NCBI GenBank assembly: GCA_022843625.1
Contig: JALHNH010000004.1
Span: forward strand, 1-64,000
Length of the DNA stretch: 64,000 nucleotides
Source of the DNA: Bryobacter sp.
GTDB taxonomy: Bacteria > Acidobacteriota > Terriglobia > Bryobacterales > Bryobacteraceae
Reading direction: 5' to 3'
Below are positions 47,950 to 56,640 of the stretch, in pieces. Position 1 is the first letter of the stretch, and every line of letters starts with the position of its first letter. The notes below the pieces were generated by a model that did not search any database, was not told the DNA's origin, and saw only the letters and a list, made by a program, of their open reading frames with translations. The translations under genes were made by a program, and so were the position numbers.

Positions 47950-49740
47950 CTACTTCACCACAGCCACGAGCAACTCAGGGCTGGCGGCTCCGCTCACCAC
48001 CACCACTAGCGGATGTTCGCCAGCCCCGATTGCTTCCGGTACAACAAGATTGGCTTGTGCCAGTCCAATAAAGCCAGGTGTCGCCCCGAGAAAAAGCCGT
48101 TCTGCGCTCTGCCCACCTATCCGCACCTCCCAGGGCAATTGTCGATTCACTCCAATCCCGGTGAGATAAACCACCAACGGCCGCCCGGCCTTCACTGGCC
48201 TCATCAGGCTATTCAACTCCCCGTCATCAAAGTTCTGCGCAACAAATGCGGCAGGTGCCGCCTCGGTCACCCAGAACATCGCCTCAGGGCTCCTCACTCC
48301 GTCCCGCACTACTTCAACCCGTGCCGAACCAATCCGGGCATTCCCCGGTAAGGCAAAGTTCACCTGATTCGCCGTAGCTGCAAACACAGTCGCATTCAAA
48401 TTCCCGTTCACCAACACCTGCGTCTGCCCCCCCTCGCGCCACAGGCCAGTGCCGAAGAGGCTCACGATTGATCCCAGCGCCACAGGTTTCTCCTCAAAAC
48501 TCGCACCATTCACCACCCCTCCACGTGCCACACAAGGCAACTCACCCTCTCCACCGGCACCCTGAACTACTTGCACCACCTGCCCGCCAATCCGCAAATC
48601 CGCACTCCGACGGCTCCCTGCATTTGCCGCCACCTCAATCCTCCCTCCTTGCACACTCACCCAACTGCTACCGCTCTCCACTCCTACCTCACACCCAAGC
48701 GGATTCTCAAACTCCACCAAACTGCCACCCGGCTGCGAGGAGAAACAATAATTGCGGCGGGCCAAACGAATCGTACACCCCGCCCCGCCCGCCACATCCC
48801 GCCTCAGTCCAGGCAAATAGGAGTAGAGAACATTCCCCGGGCACTCCGTCGCCCCACTCGCCCTCGGGCTCAAACCCGCATCGCGATGCCCGCTGATCAC
48901 ATTCAGCGTCAGCCCGCTGGCAGTGTGCAAAGTCTGCCCGCTGGCATCCAGCTTCAGCCTTGAAGCTTGCCAGGTCAGCAACTTCTTCAAGCTTTCCACC
49001 GCCACCGCGCTCGGGGCCCGCGAGCTATAAGTTCCCACCATACAAACACCCATCGTCCCGGTATTCACTCCCGAAAAATGCGCCCCAATCACCCCATCTC
49101 CGCCCGCCCGCCCTTCATAGATCACCCCATTCGGATCCACCAGATAGTTGTAGCCAATGTCGTTCCAGCCATTGCCCTGCACATGCAGAATCCAGATGCT
49201 GCGTATCACCGCCGGCCAGTCTCGCGATTCATTCGCTCCCGCTGAATGATGCACCACCAGATGTGTTACCGGGGCAAATACAGGAGCCTCCCGTGGCGCA
49301 CAATTCGCCCCGCATCCCCAGCCCGCTCGCGCCACAACTTCCGGCTCCCCAATCGCACCGAGCCGCCGTTCGAGGCTCACCTTTACCGCCCCCGGTTCTA
49401 TAAACAACATGCGCAAAGGTCGCGCCGCCATCACCTCGACAACATTTACAGCAGAATCGAACCACACCAGACTCCCGCCCTCATGCCCCAACTCCGCATC
49501 GCGCCACTCCGTCCAGCTCACTCCATCTTGAGACCCACGCACCCGCGCATGAAAATGCTCTTTACTGATCAGCCCCAAGGCTCGAAACGAAGCCCCGGCG
49601 CTAAACCGCCTCACGGGTTGATCGAAATCAACCCCAAGCTGCTGAGTTCCAACCAAACCCTGCCCAATGGCAAGGCCACAAAATGCGATCAAGCAAACAA
49701 CAAGTCTCACCCTCGCATCATAGCCAGCCTCGGCGCTCAA
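47950..49740 (-). CDS. Exported PGRP-type amidase with TIGR03437 C-terminal domain
   Basis: The 596-residue protein has an N-terminal signal (LVVCLIAFCGLAIG), a beta domain to about 120, a PGRP/N-acetylmuramoyl-L-alanine amidase domain at about 145-315, and a C-terminal TIGR03437-like domain (VNGASFEEKPVALGSIVSLFG, then VNFALPGNARIG). The zinc ligands of active PGRP amidases are all there: His in VVHHSAG, Tyr in IGYNYLV, His in ISGHRDAG, Cys in ATECPGN. So it probably cleaves peptidoglycan. TTG 49740 and GTG 49710 are both possible starts. Convergent with DUF1501. Confidence 0.87.
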   Translation of the reverse strand: MSAEAGYDARVRLVVCLIAFCGLAIGQGLVGTQQLGVDFDQPVRRFSAGASFRALGLISKEHFHARVRGSQDGVSWTEWRDAELGHEGGSLVWFDSAVNVVEVMAARPLRMLFIEPGAVKVSLERRLGAIGEPEVVARAGWGCGANCAPREAPVFAPVTHLVVHHSAGANESRDWPAVIRSIWILHVQGNGWNDIGYNYLVDPNGVIYEGRAGGDGVIGAHFSGVNTGTMGVCMVGTYSSRAPSAVAVESLKKLLTWQASRLKLDASGQTLHTASGLTLNVISGHRDAGLSPRASGATECPGNVLYSYLPGLRRDVAGGAGCTIRLARRNYCFSSQPGGSLVEFENPLGCEVGVESGSSWVSVQGGRIEVAANAGSRRSADLRIGGQVVQVVQGAGGEGELPCVARGGVVNGASFEEKPVALGSIVSLFGTGLWREGGQTQVLVNGNLNATVFAATANQVNFALPGNARIGSARVEVVRDGVRSPEAMFWVTEAAPAAFVAQNFDDGELNSLMRPVKAGRPLVVYLTGIGVNRQLPWEVRIGGQSAERLFLGATPGFIGLAQANLVVPEAIGAGEHPLVVVVSGAASPELLVAVVK

Positions 49741-49756
49741 CCGCCATAATGAATCT

Positions 49757-50506
49757 TTGATAAACCCTTCTCCAGCTCCCTACGACATCATTGGCGATAT
49801 TCACGGCTGTGCCGCTGAACTCCGCCTTCTGCTGGCAAAGCTGGGATGGCGACCGGTCTCCGTAAATTCCAAACCCTGGGGCTCTGAATCCTGGGTCCAT
49901 CCAGCAGGCCGCAAAGCCGTCTTCCTCGGGGATCTGGTAGACCGCGGCCCAGCCATCCTTGATGTACTTACGATCGTTCTCAACATGACCATCCAGGGCC
50001 ACGCCCTCTCGGTCTGCGGCAATCACGACGATAAGCTTGCCCGTTGGCTCCGCGGGCGAAAGGTTAAGGTCACTCACGGTCTCGACAAATCCATTGCCGA
50101 GCTCCAGCCGCTTCCTGCAACTCAACGCAACGCCATTGCCAGCTTCATCGAATCGCTCCCGAGTCATCTCATCCTCGACGGTGGCAATCTCGTGGTTGCC
50201 CACGCCGGCCTCCGCGAAGAATTCCACGGAAGCCAGTCCACACAGGCGCGCTCACTCTGCCTCTACGGCGAAACAAATGGCCAAACCGACGATCAGGGCC
50301 TTCCCATCCGCCTCGATTGGGCAGCCAATTACCATGGCCAAGCCACTGTCGTTTACGGCCATACTCCCGTCAAGACATCGCTTTGGCATAACAACACCGT
50401 CAACATCGACACAGGCGCAGTCTTCGGCGGCGCCCTCACTGCTCTTCGTTACCCGGAGCGCGAATTCGTGTCTGTCCCAAATGTAGAAGGCACCGCGACC
50501 CCTTAG
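49757..50506 (+). CDS. PrpE-like metallophosphoesterase
   Basis: The 249-residue protein reads YDIIGDIHGCAAELRLLL, FLGDLVDRGPAILDVL, VCGNHDDKLARW and YGHTPVKTSLWHNNT: the full calcineurin-like metal site set (D, H, D, N, H). It resembles PrpE/ApaH-type phosphatases that cleave diadenosine tetraphosphate or phosphoserine. The only plausible start is TTG 49757; a Shine-Dalgarno is not clear. It diverges from the amidase gene, with 16 bases between the proposed starts. Confidence 0.85.
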   Translation: MINPSPAPYDIIGDIHGCAAELRLLLAKLGWRPVSVNSKPWGSESWVHPAGRKAVFLGDLVDRGPAILDVLTIVLNMTIQGHALSVCGNHDDKLARWLRGRKVKVTHGLDKSIAELQPLPATQRNAIASFIESLPSHLILDGGNLVVAHAGLREEFHGSQSTQARSLCLYGETNGQTDDQGLPIRLDWAANYHGQATVVYGHTPVKTSLWHNNTVNIDTGAVFGGALTALRYPEREFVSVPNVEGTATP

Positions 50507-50522
50507 GATCGCAGTGCCTTCT
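50485..50522. other. Hairpin at the end of the PrpE-like gene
   Basis: AGAAGGCAC and GTGCCTTCT form a 9-bp outer stem with an inner GCGA/TCGC. No U-tract follows on either strand, so it may stabilise transcript ends or be a factor-dependent stop between convergent genes. Confidence 0.4.
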
Positions 50523-50542
50523 AGGTGAAACTGTAATTTATC

Positions 50543-50863
50543 CTATGCGCCTGGTGCCCGGTACTTCGTTACGACTCCCAGCGCTGCGTCCAGCTCATCC
50601 ACGGTCAACAGAGGAGTCACTGTCAAATCGATGCTCCCACTGGCACCTACGGTCACCGACAATGCAGCCGCAGCTGCGCTATCAGGAACATCAATGATCA
50701 TCACAACATCCATTCCTGTGCTCCCGAAGTAAAGGGAGTCCATCTTGCCCTTCACGCTCTTTACCGCCGCCTGCACAGCAGCTTTGCGACCGGAAGCTTT
50801 GTCCTTGAGCAAACCATTCAAACCAGCAGCCGTGTAACGGCCTTGCACCAAATATTTAGGCAT
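50543..50863 (-). CDS. GYD-domain protein
   Basis: The 106-residue protein PKYLVQGRYTAAGLNGLLKD followed by STGMDVVMIIDVPDSAAAAAL fits the small GYD family (ferredoxin-like fold), named for a GYD motif that is varied here. Function unknown. A good AGGAGAA precedes the start. It seems to stand alone. Confidence 0.78.
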   Translation of the reverse strand: MPKYLVQGRYTAAGLNGLLKDKASGRKAAVQAAVKSVKGKMDSLYFGSTGMDVVMIIDVPDSAAAAALSVTVGASGSIDLTVTPLLTVDELDAALGVVTKYRAPGA

Positions 50864-50921
50864 CGAAATTCTCCTCTATTATGCGTGATCAATCAATCGC
50901 GCACACAAAATGATACGTCAA

Positions 50922-51425
50922 CTAGAGAGGTCGCGTATCCGGCAGCGTTCGATTCAACCCGCTGCAATCGTTAAACAATCCCGCTAGCCACGTCTGCTTC
51001 CAGTTCGGCCACGGATCATAACTCAGCGTGTTGTCTTCCCGCACCACCCACAAATGCACCGTGTCATTCCCAAACTTCCACCCATTCCCGTACCCATCCT
51101 TGCAGGTCACCTTCCGCACCACCTGCATCGCTCCAAACTCGGTATGCCCGCTCTTCTCGCCCCAATCCTCCAGAAACTTCTCGAAGGAATAATACTTGCA
51201 AGGCTTCTCCGGCGTGCAACCCCAATGGCTGTAAGCCGCCTGATAATCCTTTTTCTCAAGCAAAGCCCGAAACTCACTGAGCTTCCCTTGTTCTTTCGAG
51301 TTCCGCAGGTAAAAATACCCGCCCGTTACCAAAACCACCAGCCCCAAAATGCCGAGAACGGCGCGAACAATATTCTTGTTCCGCCGTTCTTCACCAACTC
51401 CGTAATTATCTAGATATGAGGACAT
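50922..51425 (-). CDS. Membrane-anchored protein of unknown function
   Basis: The 167-residue protein has a short cytoplasmic tail, one transmembrane helix (AVLGILGLVVLVTGGYFYL, about 23-42), and an outside domain with CTPEKPCKYYSFEKFLEDWG and WKFGNDTVHLWVVRED. The cysteine pairs suggest disulphides. It follows ompH by 3 bases and is likely co-transcribed. I do not recognise it. Confidence 0.65.
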   Translation of the reverse strand: MSSYLDNYGVGEERRNKNIVRAVLGILGLVVLVTGGYFYLRNSKEQGKLSEFRALLEKKDYQAAYSHWGCTPEKPCKYYSFEKFLEDWGEKSGHTEFGAMQVVRKVTCKDGYGNGWKFGNDTVHLWVVREDNTLSYDPWPNWKQTWLAGLFNDCSGLNRTLPDTRPL

Positions 51426-51428
51426 AGC

Positions 51429-51938
51429 CTACTTGACAGGATGTGCTTTATCGTAAGCCGTTGTTGCCTCTGCCGTGATCTCAAGCGTCGTCTTGAAGTG
51501 CACCGTGTTCGACGTATCGATCACGACATCAAAGCCCTTCTCTTCCGACAACTTCTTCACAACTTCCTGCATGCGCTGGCTGGCCTTGAGCAAAATTTCC
51601 TGTCTGTCTCGCTCCACTTCTGCCTGCAGGTCTTCCTGCTTCCGCTGCATCTCGCGCTGCTTGCGTTGGCCTTGACCCTGCAAATCGGCTTCTACCTGAG
51701 GGGTCAATTTACCCGCTCCTGCACTTAGACGGTTTTGGATGTCAGCAAGTTCCGTATCCAGCCTCTTTAAGTCATCCGTACGCGGCTTGAACTTGGCTTC
51801 AAGATCGGCCTGCGCCTTCTTGATCTCTGCCGTATCGAGCAGCGCCCTTTGCGTATTCAGAATCGCAATCTTCGCCTGGCCAAACAGCGCCACTGTCATA
51901 AAGGCGCCCAGCGCCACTCGCATCATCATCGTCTTCAT
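51429..51938 (-). CDS. skp: OmpH/Skp-family periplasmic chaperone
   Basis: The 169-residue protein has a signal peptide (MRVALGAFMTVALFGQA), the OmpH opening KIAILNTQRALLDTAEI, a long coiled-coil arm rich in Gln/Lys/Glu (residues about 40-130) and a closing beta strand (GFDVVIDTSNTVHFKT). It binds unfolded outer-membrane proteins. It is not next to bamA, as it is in many diderms; the neighbours are groES and a membrane-anchored unknown. Confidence 0.85.
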   Translation of the reverse strand: MKTMMMRVALGAFMTVALFGQAKIAILNTQRALLDTAEIKKAQADLEAKFKPRTDDLKRLDTELADIQNRLSAGAGKLTPQVEADLQGQGQRKQREMQRKQEDLQAEVERDRQEILLKASQRMQEVVKKLSEEKGFDVVIDTSNTVHFKTTLEITAEATTAYDKAHPVK

Positions 51939-51974
51939 GGTTGCTGCTTTCTCCTAAAATCTCAAAGCGACGCT

Positions 51975-52262
51975 CTAGCCGAGAACCGCTAAAATTTCGC
52001 TTTCCCTTAAGATCAAATACTCTTCCCCGCTTACTTTGGTTTCAGATCCGGAATATTTACCAAACAGGATCTTGTCACCAACCTTAACTTCCATGGCCAC
52101 GCGGCGGCCATCCTTCAGCTGTTTGCCGGCGCCCACGGCCATGACTTCGGCCTCCTGGGGCTTTTCCTGCGCGCTATCAGGCACGTAGAGGCTGCCAATC
52201 TTATTGCTTTGCATCTCAAGACGCTTTACTAGCACATGGTCGTGCAACGGACGTAGATTCAT
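51975..52262 (-). CDS. groES: Co-chaperonin GroES (solitary)
   Basis: From ATG 52262 the 95-residue protein reads NLRPLHDHVLVKRLEMQSNK, then IGSLYVPDSAQEKPQEAEVM, DKILFGKYSGSETKVSGEEYLIL and ILAVLG. It has the family length and roof loop, but its mobile loop, the part that docks to GroEL (usually GGIxLP), is altered to IGSLYVP. No groEL gene is adjacent, so this may be a second copy or a standalone. An extension to 52307 exists but does not match the family. Confidence 0.92.
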   Translation of the reverse strand: MNLRPLHDHVLVKRLEMQSNKIGSLYVPDSAQEKPQEAEVMAVGAGKQLKDGRRVAMEVKVGDKILFGKYSGSETKVSGEEYLILRESEILAVLG

Positions 52263-52415
52263 ATAGACTCCCTGGAACACTACCAATCTAGCAAACCAGC
52301 GCCCCAATCCGCCGGAATCGAAAGCCGCGCCCCACCATGAGAAGAAAAAAATTGTCCTTTCTGTATCCCCTTAATTGAATTGCAACCACTAAACACACAA
52401 TATGAAGAAGTACCA

Positions 52416-53798
52416 ATGAAGACGCTGCTCCTTTTTGCCCTCTCTCTCCCCCTCCTCGCCAAAGATCCTTACTTCTTTGAGAAGCCCTACCTCCAACTGG
52501 GCAATCGTCCCCAACCCACCAAAGGGGATCTTGACCTGATGTGGCTCGGCCACGACAAAGACGTCGATTTTGCCGTCGAATACAAATCCGGCTCTTCCTG
52601 GCGAAAAGCCACTCCAAAAATGCTGCGTCGCGTCGACTTCAAAGGCACAGACGCCCATCGCGTCTATGCCGCCTCCCTTGCCAACCTCAAGCCCGGTGTC
52701 ACTTTCAACTACCGAATCTCCGTCGCCGGCAAGTCTGTATTCGAATCAAGCGCCATGGCCCGCAAGTCAGCAAAACAAAATTCGCACTTCGTAGTCTTCG
52801 GTGACTGCGCCGCCGACACCCCCGGCCAACGCCAGGTCGCCTTCCATGCTGCCCAGCAGAATCCTGACTATATCTTCATCCCGGGTGACATCGTCTACAG
52901 CCGTGGCCGTGTCTCGGAATATCAAACCAACTTTTGGCCCGTCTACAACCATGAGTCAGCCAGCCCCACTACCGGTGCCCCCCTCCTCCGCAGCACCCTA
53001 TTCGCTGCCGGGGTCGGAAATCACGATTCTCAGCCCGAAATCGACCTCACCAAAAACCCGGATCCCCTCGCCTACCACCTCTACTGGTCTCAACCCCTCA
53101 ACGGCCCCGCGAGCAAGTTCATTCCACACTTCATGGGAGACGATGCCCTAAAAGCTAAGTACCTCGATGCCGCCAAGGGCAACTTCCCCGGCATGGCCAA
53201 CTTCTCCTTCGACTACGCAAGCGTCCACTGGACCGTCATCGATTCCAACACATACGTCGACTGGACCGATTCCGAACTCCGCGCCTGGCTTGAAAAGGAC
53301 CTTAAGGCCGCCGCCACCGCCAAATGGCGTCTGGTCTCCTTCCATCACCCGCCCTTTAACTCCTCCAAACAAGCCCACTTCAAAGAACAGCGCCTCCGTG
53401 TCATCTCAGACCTGCTCGAAAAATACAAGGTAGATCTCGTCCTGAGCGGTCATGTCCACGATTACCAACGCACCTTCCCGCTCACCTTCGCCATCGAGCC
53501 CGGCTTCGTCCTTGGCAAAAATCAGGAAGTCCCCGGCAAATGGACTCTCGACAAGGCCTACGACGGAGCAAAGAACACCAGGCCCAAAGGCGTCATCTAC
53601 ATAACTACCGGTGCAGGTGGCGCAGGCCAATACCCGAAAGAATTCAACGTTGGCCCCGACTACTGGCAGGAATTCACCACTCGCTTTGTGGCTTTCCCCC
53701 ACTCCTTCTCCGTCATCGACACCACAGCAAAGTCGCTTACTTTCCGTCAGATCAACGCCGACGGTAAAGAGGTCGACCGCTTCGTGATTACGCGCTAG
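52416..53798 (+). CDS. Exported purple-acid-phosphatase-like metallophosphoesterase
   Basis: The 460-residue protein has a signal peptide (KTLLLFALSLPLLA), an N-terminal fibronectin-like part to about 110, then metallophosphoesterase motifs VFGDCAADTPGQRQ, FIPGDIVYSRG, GVGNHDSQ, FHHPPFN and VLSGHVHDYQR. These hold the two-metal site ligands. The start at 52416 has GAAGAAG just ahead. It meets the PLP decarboxylase gene tail-to-tail with an 11-base overlap. Likely hydrolyses phosphate esters outside the cytoplasm. Confidence 0.87.
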   Translation: MKTLLLFALSLPLLAKDPYFFEKPYLQLGNRPQPTKGDLDLMWLGHDKDVDFAVEYKSGSSWRKATPKMLRRVDFKGTDAHRVYAASLANLKPGVTFNYRISVAGKSVFESSAMARKSAKQNSHFVVFGDCAADTPGQRQVAFHAAQQNPDYIFIPGDIVYSRGRVSEYQTNFWPVYNHESASPTTGAPLLRSTLFAAGVGNHDSQPEIDLTKNPDPLAYHLYWSQPLNGPASKFIPHFMGDDALKAKYLDAAKGNFPGMANFSFDYASVHWTVIDSNTYVDWTDSELRAWLEKDLKAAATAKWRLVSFHHPPFNSSKQAHFKEQRLRVISDLLEKYKVDLVLSGHVHDYQRTFPLTFAIEPGFVLGKNQEVPGKWTLDKAYDGAKNTRPKGVIYITTGAGGAGQYPKEFNVGPDYWQEFTTRFVAFPHSFSVIDTTAKSLTFRQINADGKEVDRFVITR

Positions 53799-55125
53799 CC
53801 AGCGCCTCTCGAATCGCTGCCACACATCGAGCCGCATCCTGCGCGCTCGATTGCCAGCTACAAACACTCACCCGGATAGCCCTCCGCCCCTGGTAGGTCG
53901 TCCCCGTCAGAAACGCTTCGCCACCGGCATTCACCAGCTCCATCACACGCTCAGTCCGCACATCGTCACCCACGGCCAGCAGCCCCTGGTTCAATACCGG
54001 CCGGCTCAGAACCTCAACCCCCGGCAACTCCCCGGCCCCATCGACGATCAGCCGCGCCACCTCGCAACACCGGTCAATCATCGCTGCAATCCCCGTTCGG
54101 CCCATCTCCCGAATTGCCGCATAAGTAGCAAACCCGCGTGCCCTCCGGCTCCAGTCCGGGTTCCAGTCCAGTTGATCCCGCACATCTCCGGCATGTGTTA
54201 AATAACTGGCCCGGTGTGACAGGCTCGCTCGGTGTGCCTCAGCATCCCGCACAATTGCATAGCCGCAATCGTAAGGCACATTCAGCCACTTATGACCATC
54301 CGTTGCCCAGCTGTCGGCGAGTTCGAGGCCGGCAGCCAGCGGCCTGTATCGCGCACTCGCCTTGGCCCACAACCCAAACGCCCCATCGATATGCACCCAC
54401 GCGCCTTTAGCCTTCAGCGCCGGGATCAATTCCTCAAACCGGTCGAATACTCCACGATTGATATCCCCCGCCTGCAACACTACAATCGCTGGCCCCCTCA
54501 CAGCATCCACTAATTGCTCCGCCGGCAAGCTGTGCAAATGATTCAGGCCAATCCCAACCATCTTCACCGCCCGGTGAATCGACCCATGATGGATGTCGGT
54601 GGCAAATACCCGAATCTTTGGCGCGCCAAATAGCCCTTCAGCCTCAACATCCCAGCCCACCTGCGCCAGCAACCGGTGCCGTGCCGCCATCATGCAAGTC
54701 ACATGCGCCATCTGGCATCCCGTCACCAGCGCAAAGCTCGATTGCTGCGGCAGCCCGAGCAAGTCTTTCAACCAAACCCCGCACACCTCTTCTACAACCG
54801 CCGCCGCAGGCCCCGTCGAATACATTACCGCCGCCTGATCCCACGCTGCCGTCAACCAGTCAGCCGCCAGCGCGGCAGGCACACTCCCACCAATCACCCA
54901 CCCAAAAAAACGCGCACCGGCAGAGCCTAAAATTCCTCCCTCAGCCTGCTGCGCCAACTCCGATACAACAAGAGAAGGGTCCATCCCCACCTCCGGCAAA
55001 GGCAATCCAAACCGCGCCCTCAAAGTCTCAAGGCTCACCACCGCAGCCACCGGCGCTTGATCCAAGCCCTCCAGATAGTCCACCGAAAGCTGTTGCGCCA
55101 AACTCAAAACATCGCGATAACTCAT
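53788..55125 (-). CDS. PLP-dependent group II decarboxylase
   Basis: The 445-residue type I-fold protein has the cofactor Lys in WATDGHKWLNVPYDCG near residue 272 and typical group II motifs (GAWVHIDGAFGLWAKAS, and GCQMAHVTCMMAARHRLL). It belongs with aromatic amino acid/glutamate decarboxylases. Such enzymes make amines from amino acids; the substrate is not clear. Ends convergently with the phosphatase gene and is separated from the caspase operon end by 66 bases. Confidence 0.85.
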   Translation of the reverse strand: MSYRDVLSLAQQLSVDYLEGLDQAPVAAVVSLETLRARFGLPLPEVGMDPSLVVSELAQQAEGGILGSAGARFFGWVIGGSVPAALAADWLTAAWDQAAVMYSTGPAAAVVEEVCGVWLKDLLGLPQQSSFALVTGCQMAHVTCMMAARHRLLAQVGWDVEAEGLFGAPKIRVFATDIHHGSIHRAVKMVGIGLNHLHSLPAEQLVDAVRGPAIVVLQAGDINRGVFDRFEELIPALKAKGAWVHIDGAFGLWAKASARYRPLAAGLELADSWATDGHKWLNVPYDCGYAIVRDAEAHRASLSHRASYLTHAGDVRDQLDWNPDWSRRARGFATYAAIREMGRTGIAAMIDRCCEVARLIVDGAGELPGVEVLSRPVLNQGLLAVGDDVRTERVMELVNAGGEAFLTGTTYQGRRAIRVSVCSWQSSAQDAARCVAAIREALASA

Positions 55126-55191
55126 GTACGGCTATTATTGCGGATAACATAATCCAACGCCTATCCGAAACTTGCCGTGAAATTGCAGCTG

Positions 55192-56640
55192 CTACTTTGC
55201 ACGCATACGAATAGGTAGTTTCTTTGCGGTAGCTTTTTTGGCGACAGTGGGTTTCTCAGGAGCAATGCCAGAGGTCTTGGTTGTGGCCTTAGTGCTTTGG
55301 TGTAAGAACTTCTCCACCAAATGAGCGATTGTTGCCGGCGGCAGGTTCAACTGTGCCACGAGGTGATCCAGAGCAGGAATACCCGACGCGGCTTTGTTAA
55401 ACAGCAGCTTCGTCATCATCTGAACCAGGGAAGGTTCCAACTGCTTCTTGATGAAGTCGGCAAAGCCTCTTTGCTGTTGATCGATTCGCCTCTGGGTACC
55501 CGGGCGGCACCAGATGAGCCAGGGGTCTTGTTGCGTAACCAGAGTTGCAAGTGAAGCCGCAAGCGACCCAAGCGGAACTAATTCGGGTTCCTTCACAGAA
55601 TGATCCAGCACAATCTGCCAGCTGGCCCGAAGCATCGGTGGCATCGTGAAACGATGGGCCGTACCCATCCCAGCGGCCAATGCCAAAGCCTCGACGTCTG
55701 GATGAGTTTCGGAAAAAAGATTGCGGAGATTAGAAACCACCGTTTTCAGCAAATCCATATCAACTTCTTTTTCCAGCAACAGCAGGTGGCCCCCGATAAT
55801 GCCCAGCATAGGATTCTTCGCCTTGTCTTGCAGAAAACGATTCATTTCGGTGCCATAAACCCGCCGGCGATCCACAAGCGCTAGCTTGGCCATCTCCGCA
55901 ATTCGGCTTTCCTCGGACATTTGATTGAAGCCCGCCGTACGCGACATCAATACCGAAGCACGCGCAAGATCCGGACGGCGTCCTCTACCGCTGGCTTGTT
56001 CATCGCGTTGCATCAGAAACACTTTGACGTGATAGCCTGGCATGGCTGCAAGTGCCATCTCGAAAGATTCACCGGTGGCAACACGCACAGCCAAACGATA
56101 GATACCCGGGTTCACGCTCACGCGGCACGCGGCCCACGCATCATCGCGCATATCCGTGTATGACTGAGTTTGAAAATCGACAAGTTTATCGCCGTTTTCG
56201 GAACATAAAGTGAGACCCTCTGCAGGATGTTGGCCGGTTTTCGTCTTGCCCTTGTCCGGCGTCCATTCGCGAGCGAAAACAAAGATCGAAGCGCCCTCGC
56301 CAAGTTCAACATCGACTTTAAGGCTTCGAGCCGATGCGGCGGCCTGCTGATACTCGCGAGTCTCGGAAGTGGCGTTTAGCGGAACTGCCGATGCAAATTC
56401 AAGCGGCCCAACTCGATGGGTCATGTTGCGATCCAGCAGAATGACTTCTTCACGCGAAGCGGGCCCGGCCCGGAGTTTCAGTGTGTATACGCCGATCGGT
56501 TGCTGGGTTTTTAATCGCTTCCGGCCACGAGCAACCATCTTCATCCGCGCGTCGATCAGGAACAACTCTACTGCTGAATCGTTGGATACGGCCTCGAAGG
56601 AGAACAAATGTGGAACTGCACTGCTCTTAGAACTGGACAT
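55192..56640 (-). CDS. Unknown protein, last gene of the protease-nuclease operon
   Basis: The 482-residue protein has no signal peptide. The N-terminal half (to about 250) is beta-rich, with repeated strand patterns such as GVYTLKLRAGPAS and NPGIYRLAVRVATGESFEM. The central part is helical and includes KNPMLGIIGGHLLLLEKEVD near residues 280-300, and LAAGMGTAHRFTMPPML. The last 35 residues are Lys/Thr/Ala-rich (TVAKKATAKKLPIRMRAK), like the N-terminal tail of the divergent lipase. It overlaps the caspase gene by 14 bases. Not recognised; a scaffold or sensor role for the caspase is an inference. Confidence 0.75.
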   Translation of the reverse strand: MSSSKSSAVPHLFSFEAVSNDSAVELFLIDARMKMVARGRKRLKTQQPIGVYTLKLRAGPASREEVILLDRNMTHRVGPLEFASAVPLNATSETREYQQAAASARSLKVDVELGEGASIFVFAREWTPDKGKTKTGQHPAEGLTLCSENGDKLVDFQTQSYTDMRDDAWAACRVSVNPGIYRLAVRVATGESFEMALAAMPGYHVKVFLMQRDEQASGRGRRPDLARASVLMSRTAGFNQMSEESRIAEMAKLALVDRRRVYGTEMNRFLQDKAKNPMLGIIGGHLLLLEKEVDMDLLKTVVSNLRNLFSETHPDVEALALAAGMGTAHRFTMPPMLRASWQIVLDHSVKEPELVPLGSLAASLATLVTQQDPWLIWCRPGTQRRIDQQQRGFADFIKKQLEPSLVQMMTKLLFNKAASGIPALDHLVAQLNLPPATIAHLVEKFLHQSTKATTKTSGIAPEKPTVAKKATAKKLPIRMRAK

